From the NCBI GenBank assembly GCA_900553345.1, contig USDE01000020.1, positions 1-11,919 of the forward strand: DNA of 11,919 nt, written 5' to 3'. The notes beneath the pieces are model-generated. The model was not told the DNA's origin and did not search any database. It saw only the letters and a program-made list of their open reading frames with translations. This DNA is from an uncultured Collinsella sp. GTDB taxonomy: Bacteria > Actinomycetota > Coriobacteriia > Coriobacteriales > Coriobacteriaceae. The position numbers were made by a program, and so were the translations under genes. Shown in pieces: positions 7,474 through 11,919 of the stretch. Every line of letters starts with the position of its first letter. Positions within the stretch are counted from its first letter, which is position 1.

Positions 7474-7527
7474 GCGGGCCCCGTATTGACCGGCACTCCT
7501 TACGGTGCCGGGCAACACAGGGTCCGC
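7474..7527. other. Two-tier stem-loop between the PPOX pair and argC
   Basis: Outer stem GCGGGCCC (7474-7481) with GGGTCCGC (7520-7527) encloses a perfect 7-bp inner hairpin CCGGCAC/GTGCCGG (7490-7496 with 7505-7511). Pairing is complete on the plus strand if a G-U wobble is allowed; on the minus strand the same position is an A/C mismatch. There is no strong U-run on either exit (minus: CTCTATTTG). It probably ends the minus-strand riboflavin/PPOX transcript before argC, but the orientation of the better fold leaves room for a plus-strand RNA. Confidence 0.45.
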
Positions 7528-7564
7528 CCATGCGAAAACTAAGTTGTTAGGATGAGCCAGCTGG

Positions 7565-7975
7565 CTAGAGCTCGACCGGCACCCATTCGTCGTGATTGCA
7601 GATAAATGCCTCGGGATCCTCGACGCTAAAGAAGACGAGCGCGGGGTCGTTAGGCCCCTCATAGTGCTCGCCCAGGTGCTCTAGATGCTTCCACCCGGCT
7701 TCGCGCATTTCGTCTAAAGCCCGGTCATCCAAGCCGGCACGCCCGCGCAAGATGAGCCAGCCATGGCCCGGCCACCAACTCGTGGCCTCAAAGCGCTGGT
7801 TTTGCAGCAGCTCCTGCCACACATCTTTGGTGCGCGCTGTCACAAACCACAGCTTGCCGTCCTGAATCTGCGCAAACGAGAACGGACGCACATGCGGCTG
7901 CCCGCCCACGCTCGTCGCCAGATACCACGCCGGCACCGACGTCAGATACTCCAGCACCGTATTCAATCCGTCCAC
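7565..7975 (-). CDS. Pyridoxamine 5'-phosphate oxidase family protein (split-barrel, putative FMN-binding), copy 2
   Basis: A 136-residue protein with the pattern PAWYLATS..GQPHVRPFSFAQIQDGKLWFVTA, then a KDVWQEL helix and a RFEATSWWPGHGWLILRG strand pair. This is the hallmark of the small FMN/F420-type split-barrel oxidoreductase family; the substrate is not recognisable. I start it at GTG 7975 because AGGAGG lies 4 nt upstream and the N terminus then lines up with its neighbour; an in-frame TTG at 8020 would add 15 poorly conserved residues. It is about 45% identical by hand alignment to the protein encoded immediately upstream, so the two are a tandem duplication. It is the last gene of the presumed FMN-riboswitch transcript. 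Confidence 0.8.
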   Translation of the reverse strand: MDGLNTVLEYLTSVPAWYLATSVGGQPHVRPFSFAQIQDGKLWFVTARTKDVWQELLQNQRFEATSWWPGHGWLILRGRAGLDDRALDEMREAGWKHLEHLGEHYEGPNDPALVFFSVEDPEAFICNHDEWVPVEL

Positions 7976-8029
7976 GTTTCCTCCTGTCGCCTGACCAGTC
8001 TTTTTGGAATGGGTAGTCAATTTGGGAAA

Positions 8030-8476
8030 TTAGAGCTCGAGGCGCTCTTCGCTGCCGTCGATATCGCAGAACCGTGCGGCGATGTTGCGGACCGAGAAGA
8101 ATGCAAGGCGGCCATCGTTGGCGCTATCGTGTTGCTCGCCAATGCCCACCATGTGCTTAAAGCCCGCTTGGCGCACCTTGTCGCTCACGAATGCATCGTC
8201 CTCGAGCGCGGCCTCACCGGTTAACACGATCCAGCACTCCCCCGGCTTCCAGCCCGATACCTCAAACTTGGGATTCGCGCTCAACTCCGCCCATACGTCC
8301 TTGTCGCGCGACGTGCAAAACCACAGCTTGCCGTCATCGACCATGGCAAACGAAAACGGCCTCACGCGGGGCTGATGCCCGTCGCTCGCATCGGTCGTGG
8401 CAAGATACCACGCCGGAATGCGCCTGAGATACGAGCAGGCGCGCTCGAGCTGAGCCGTGCGATCGATGTCGGTCAT
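8030..8476 (-). CDS. Pyridoxamine 5'-phosphate oxidase family protein (split-barrel, putative FMN-binding), copy 1
   Basis: A 148-residue protein with IPAWYLATTDASDGHQPRVRPFSFAMVDDGKLWFCTSRDKDVWAEL near the N terminus, followed by FEVSGWKPGECWIVLTGEA. This is the conserved beta-barrel core of the PNPOx-like family, whose members commonly bind FMN or deazaflavin at a dimer interface. No signal peptide or membrane segment is present, so it is cytosolic. The ATG at 8476 follows AAAGGGG at good spacing. It lies only 30 bp after ecfT and is followed 54 bp later by its paralogue. Being downstream of a riboflavin importer fits a flavin-dependent protein, but its reaction is unknown; true vitamin B6 oxidase (PdxH, about 200 residues) is unlikely because of the short length. 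Confidence 0.8.
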   Translation of the reverse strand: MTDIDRTAQLERACSYLRRIPAWYLATTDASDGHQPRVRPFSFAMVDDGKLWFCTSRDKDVWAELSANPKFEVSGWKPGECWIVLTGEAALEDDAFVSDKVRQAGFKHMVGIGEQHDSANDGRLAFFSVRNIAARFCDIDGSEERLEL

Positions 8477-8506
8477 GGAGACCCCTTTCTTGTGCTCGAA
8501 TCGAGC

Positions 8507-9307
8507 TTAGAAGAGTTGAAGATTGATAACGACAACGCATGTCACCAGCAGCGCCATCGCCAGCGCTGCCAGTACATCCCCCCGGCCAAACGCAAGCGCA
8601 TGCAGACGCGTGCGTCCCTGCTCGCCGTGATAACAACGCGCATCCATGGCGGCCGAAAGCGTCTCGGCATGACGGAACACACCGGTGAACAGCGGAATCG
8701 CCACACTGCCGAGCATGCGCACACCGCCGAGCGGACCGCCCGTCACGCGCGCGCCGCGGCTTGCCTGTGCATCGGCCGTCTGTTTCATCTCGGTGGCAAA
8801 TTGCGGCATAAACCGCAGCGCGATACCCATAATCATGCCGAGCTCGTGCGCCGGAAGTCCCACGCGCGCAAATGGTGCGAGCAGGCGCTCAAAACCCGCG
8901 GTGAGGTCGAGCGTCGGCGTGGTGAGTGTAATGGCGCTCATGCCGGCCATCATCAGGGTCAGGCGGCACGCCATAAACGCCGCAGAACGCAGCGAGCCCT
9001 CGCTCACCTGCAAAAAGCCAAGCTGCCACAAAATGCGGCCGCTCTGATCGGAAAACAAGTTGAGCACCGCGACTACCACGACAATCGCCAGCAGTGGTGC
9101 CATCGATGATAGGACCCGACGCAACGGCACCCGGGCCACGACATAGACCAGGACCACAAACATTGCGACCGGAACCAGCCCGCAAAAGCTTCCGACGGTG
9201 AGCACGGTGACCAGAAAGGCGAAACCTAGGAGCAACTTAGTACGCGGATCCAGGCGATGCACCGCGCTATCCCCGGGATAGTAGCTGCCAAATGAGAACG
9301 CCTCCAT
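8507..9307 (-). CDS. ecfT: ECF transporter transmembrane (T) component
   Basis: Membrane scaffold that couples the two ATPase domains to the substrate-binding S component of an energy-coupling-factor importer. The 266-residue protein opens with GSYYPGDSAVHRLDPRTKLL, the typical EcfT start. Hydrophobic segments follow at about 25-60, 68-84, 108-130 and 245-263. The two coupling motifs appear as QASRGAR (181-187) and MDARCYHG (221-228); the second has Cys where Gly is usual in Ala-Arg-Gly. I chose the ATG at 9307 rather than an upstream in-frame start at 9352 because it forms a TAATG overlap with the ATPase stop and has AGGAGG 6-7 nt upstream, which points to translational coupling. Confidence 0.93.
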   Translation of the reverse strand: MEAFSFGSYYPGDSAVHRLDPRTKLLLGFAFLVTVLTVGSFCGLVPVAMFVVLVYVVARVPLRRVLSSMAPLLAIVVVVAVLNLFSDQSGRILWQLGFLQVSEGSLRSAAFMACRLTLMMAGMSAITLTTPTLDLTAGFERLLAPFARVGLPAHELGMIMGIALRFMPQFATEMKQTADAQASRGARVTGGPLGGVRMLGSVAIPLFTGVFRHAETLSAAMDARCYHGEQGRTRLHALAFGRGDVLAALAMALLVTCVVVINLQLF

Positions 9308-11211
9308 TAGCAGCCCTCCTCTCGCGTGGGTGCCTTGGAACCAGCCTGACACGGAACCCTCAAAGGCACGTCCGCGCAGCCCAGCAGCAAGCCGGCCAGC
9401 TCGTCGGCCAGCGCCTCAACCGTATAAAGCTTGTCGCAGCGGAGCGGCACACCGGCCTGTGCGAGCGCCAGCGCCATACGCTGGGCGGCAGGAACGCCCA
9501 GGCCGATCGACTTGAGCTCATCCGCGCGCGCAAAAACCTGCGCGGGCGTTCCCTCGGCAAACACGGCGCCCTCGTTCATCACAACGATACGGTCACAACA
9601 ATTTGCCAGGTCATCCATGCTATGCGAAACCATGACAACAGTCAGGCCCTCGCGATGGAGTCGATCGATGAGCCCCAGAAAATCCCCGCGCGCAGCCGGA
9701 TCGAGCCCCGCCATGGGCTCGTCGAGCACCAGCACCTCGGGCTCCATGGCGAGCACGCCGGCAAACGCCACGCGGCGCTGCTGGCCGCCCGAAAGCTCAA
9801 AGGGGTTCTTGTCGCCTATCGCGGCAAGGTCGAGGCCCACGCGCGCAAGCGATGATGCGACACGGCGTGCAACCTCTTCTTCTGGCAGGCCAAGGTTGCG
9901 CGGGCCAAACGCCACGTCCTGCGCCACGGTCTCGGCAAATAGCTGGCGCTCGGGATACTGAAACACCACGCCGACCTTGGCCTTAACCGCGGCGGCGTCT
10001 TTCTTGCTTGATAGGTCGAGCCCCAGCGCGCAAACGCTTCCCTCCTGCGGACGAATCAACCCGTTGAGATGCTGAACCAGCGTTGATTTACCCGAGCCGG
10101 TATGACCCGCCAGGCCCAGAAACTCACCGCGACGCACCGTCAGCGAAACATCGCGCAGTGCCCAGGGACTGTTTGGATCGTTGCCCCAAAGAGCCTGTTT
10201 GCTCGATGCGTCCGCAGTGGTCGAGCGCTTGCGCCATCGACGGCGCTCGCGGGCGCTCAGCGAGTAACTATGCGAGAGGTGCGAAATCTCGATAACGGGC
10301 TCCGACGCGGCTATCCCGTCGGCCGCAGAGGATCCATTGTCAAGCACATGAGAATCGGATGCGGAAGGCTGCCCTGCGATGTCCGTCCCGCTCCGCTCGG
10401 CATAAGCCTGTGCAATCTCGGCGACCATATCTGCCTCGCGCACCTGCGCGCAAACGGAAACGCCCTTCTCACGAAGTGCCCTACCTAGGCAGCACGACAC
10501 CGGCATATCCAGGTTGAGCTGCGCAAGTTCGTCCGCCCGCGTCAAGATTTCCTCGGGCTTACCGAGCATGGCAACGCGACCCGCTTGAAAGACAGCAACG
10601 CGATCGGCCTCGGCGGCCTCTTCCATAAAGTGCGTAATCATCACGATGGTCATGCCACGATTGTGCAACGCGTGGCAAGCCTTCATGAGGCCCTTGCGTC
10701 CACGCGGATCGAGCATCGAAGAAGCCTCATCCAAAATGAGCACGCGCGGCTCCATGGCGAGCACGCCGGCAAGCGCCACGCGCTGCTTTTGGCCGCCCGA
10801 AAGCGCATGGGTCTCGTGACGCTCAAAGCCCACCAGGCCCACACCCTTCAGCGCCTCGCGTACGCGCTGCGCAATTTGCGCCGACGGCACGCCAAGGTTT
10901 TCGGGACCGAACGCAACGTCATCTTCGACAAGCGTTGCCACCAGCTGGTCATCGGGATTCTGGAATACCATGCCCGCGGTCGAACGAATGTCGTAGACCA
11001 GCTCGGGGTCGGACGCATCCATGCCGTTGACGCGTACCGTGCCCACATCGGGCTGCAACAGTGCATTCAGATGCTTGGCAAACGTCGACTTGCCCGACCC
11101 ATTGCCACCGAGGATGCAGAAAAACTCGCCATCCTCGATGTTCAGATTGATACCATCGAGCGCTTTCGCAGCGCCATCGTAGCTAAAGGAAACGCCCCGA
11201 CACTCAATCAT
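9307..11211 (-). CDS. ECF transporter ATPase, fused EcfA1-EcfA2
   Basis: Energises ECF vitamin import by ATP hydrolysis at the inner face of the membrane. The 634-residue protein holds two complete ABC domains. Domain 1 has Walker A GGNGSGKST (35-43), Q-loop Gln84, signature LSGGQ (137-141), Walker B LILDEASSMLD and H-loop His194. Domain 2 has GHTGSGKST (369-377), Q-loop Gln418, LSGGQ (473-477), VLVLDEPMAGLD and His530. Both carry the VAFGPxNLG segment typical of ECF ATPases. Separate EcfA and EcfA' proteins of about 280 residues are the common arrangement, so this is a fusion joined by a linker at about 235-305. Domain 2 also carries a basic insert of about 30 residues (320-348) between SYSL and ALRDVSL. 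The ATG overlaps the S-component stop by 4 nt (ATGA). Confidence 0.93.
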   Translation of the reverse strand: MIECRGVSFSYDGAAKALDGINLNIEDGEFFCILGGNGSGKSTFAKHLNALLQPDVGTVRVNGMDASDPELVYDIRSTAGMVFQNPDDQLVATLVEDDVAFGPENLGVPSAQIAQRVREALKGVGLVGFERHETHALSGGQKQRVALAGVLAMEPRVLILDEASSMLDPRGRKGLMKACHALHNRGMTIVMITHFMEEAAEADRVAVFQAGRVAMLGKPEEILTRADELAQLNLDMPVSCCLGRALREKGVSVCAQVREADMVAEIAQAYAERSGTDIAGQPSASDSHVLDNGSSAADGIAASEPVIEISHLSHSYSLSARERRRWRKRSTTADASSKQALWGNDPNSPWALRDVSLTVRRGEFLGLAGHTGSGKSTLVQHLNGLIRPQEGSVCALGLDLSSKKDAAAVKAKVGVVFQYPERQLFAETVAQDVAFGPRNLGLPEEEVARRVASSLARVGLDLAAIGDKNPFELSGGQQRRVAFAGVLAMEPEVLVLDEPMAGLDPAARGDFLGLIDRLHREGLTVVMVSHSMDDLANCCDRIVVMNEGAVFAEGTPAQVFARADELKSIGLGVPAAQRMALALAQAGVPLRCDKLYTVEALADELAGLLLGCADVPLRVPCQAGSKAPTREEGC

Positions 11212-11798
11212 GCGCGGCCTTTGACCTGGTCCTTCTTGGGCGTGATGAGATTAGAGACCGCCTTGTACACCGCGAGCGTCAACACCGAGTTGAGCACGGT
11301 CTTGATAAGGTTGAACGGCAGCACGGCAGGAATCATGAGTGGGGCGATCACATCGACCGAGCCATACCAGAACCATACGCCAATGGTAAGGTTTGCGACC
11401 ATAGACAACGCCGTAGCAGCAATAACGCCGAGCACCAGGCCAATCACGGCACCCTTATAGGTATGCATCTTCTGGTAGACGATAGCCGCGGGCAGAATGT
11501 AGCCCAGCGTGGCAACCAGATTCATAAGCGCGCCGACCCAGTCACCCGTGGTGAGCGCATGGATAACGATCGCCATAGCGGCAACAGCGGTACCGGCACC
11601 GGGACCATACGCAAACCCGCACACCATCGCCGGCACCAGCGACGGGTCATAGGTCAAAAACGGCGCCGAAGGAAGAATGGGCAGCTGCACGTACATAAAC
11701 AGGGCACCCAAGGCGCACATCAACGCCATGGTAACGAGCTGTTTGGTGCTCCACCTATTCGTGTTCTCAAAATGGATATGCTGCGACTGTTCAGACAT
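11208..11798 (-). CDS. ribU: ECF transporter S component, riboflavin-specific (RibU-type)
   Basis: Membrane protein that would bind riboflavin for ECF-driven uptake. The 196-residue product has a short polar N terminus (MSEQSQHIHFENTNRWS) and about six hydrophobic segments. These include VTMALMCALGALFMYVQLPILPS, LVPAMVCGFAYGPGAGTAVAAMAIV and a C-terminal PFNLIKTVLNSVLTLAVYKAV. The DPSLVPA..GFAYGP pattern is RibU-like. The decisive evidence for substrate is the FMN riboswitch directly upstream. I start at ATG 11798, which has AGGTGA 4 nt upstream; an in-frame ATG at 11819 lies inside the riboswitch sequence and is rejected. It is the first gene of the transporter operon. Confidence 0.88.
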   Translation of the reverse strand: MSEQSQHIHFENTNRWSTKQLVTMALMCALGALFMYVQLPILPSAPFLTYDPSLVPAMVCGFAYGPGAGTAVAAMAIVIHALTTGDWVGALMNLVATLGYILPAAIVYQKMHTYKGAVIGLVLGVIAATALSMVANLTIGVWFWYGSVDVIAPLMIPAVLPFNLIKTVLNSVLTLAVYKAVSNLITPKKDQVKGRA

Positions 11799-11810
11799 AA
11801 GATCACCTGC

Positions 11811-11919
11811 CTCTTTCATCCGGACTCTAACCGTTGGTACTGGGATCTCACCAGTTCAGCCGGCATGCGAACTAACGCACGCACGGGTCGCGGACTCATC
11901 GGCTCGACGCAGATCCTCG
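11811..11919 (-). ncRNA. FMN riboswitch (RFN element), 5' part outside window
   Basis: On the minus strand the 3' portion of the RFN element is clear. It contains GATGAGTCCGCGACCCG, a variable 7-bp hairpin (GCGTGCG with CGCATGC), then ACTGGTGAGATCCCAGT, CAACGGTTAGAGTCCGG and ATGAAAGAG. The conserved GGTGAGATCCC loop and AGAGTCCGGATGAAAGAG end match the family consensus. The 5' strand of the closing helix lies beyond the right edge. The ribosome binding site of ribU (AGGTGA) begins only 3 nt after the conserved 3' end and no intrinsic terminator intervenes. Control is therefore probably by hiding the ribosome binding site when FMN is bound; this mechanism is inferred. Confidence 0.9.

Noticed and set aside
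10585..11460. Plus-strand open frame opposite the ECF ATPase and ribU
   Set aside because: Composition is His/Arg-rich shadow sequence without family features. The opposite strand is clearly coding with conserved ATPase motifs and start/stop overlaps.

Overview
This 11.9 kb window looks like chromosome from a GC-rich, host-associated actinobacterium. The closest fit I can infer is a Collinsella-like member of the Coriobacteriia. The basis is high-GC coding sequence, a compact argC-argJ-argB-argD cluster, an ECF vitamin transporter with fused ATPases and strong AGGAGG-type ribosome binding sites. No rRNA or marker gene here proves the taxon.

Layout. The plus strand holds only the left part: an asparagine synthetase (asnB) whose 5' end lies outside the window, then a tRNA-Val(UAC) with its own promoter and a textbook terminator. 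About 470 bp of non-coding DNA follows (1950-2417). It contains a tRNA-like 3' fragment, an AT-rich 224-bp element with 30-bp imperfect terminal inverted repeats (a MITE-like repeat or structured RNA), and the terminator of the convergent arginine operon. Everything to the right is on the minus strand.

Arginine block (7434 down to 2334, minus strand): argC, argJ, argB and argD, in transcription order, encode the acetylated-intermediate route from glutamate to ornithine. ArgJ recycles the acetyl group. A palindromic ATGCAT-rich site upstream of argC is a candidate ArgR operator. An intercistronic hairpin with a U-run between argC and argJ may be an attenuator.

Riboflavin block (11919 down to about 7474, minus strand): a partial FMN riboswitch precedes an ECF importer. 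The S component (RibU-type) overlaps a fused two-domain ATPase by 4 nt, and the ATPase overlaps the T component by 1 nt. Two tandem paralogous split-barrel proteins of the pyridoxamine-phosphate-oxidase (FMN-binding) family follow closely on the same strand. The likely logic is that low FMN opens the riboswitch, riboflavin is imported, and flavin-binding proteins are made from the same transcript.

Most of the window is ordinary metabolism. The least explained items are the MITE-like element, the tRNA-like fragment, the PPOX pair downstream of an FMN-riboswitch transporter, and family-atypical insertions in ArgD and in the second half of the fused ECF ATPase.
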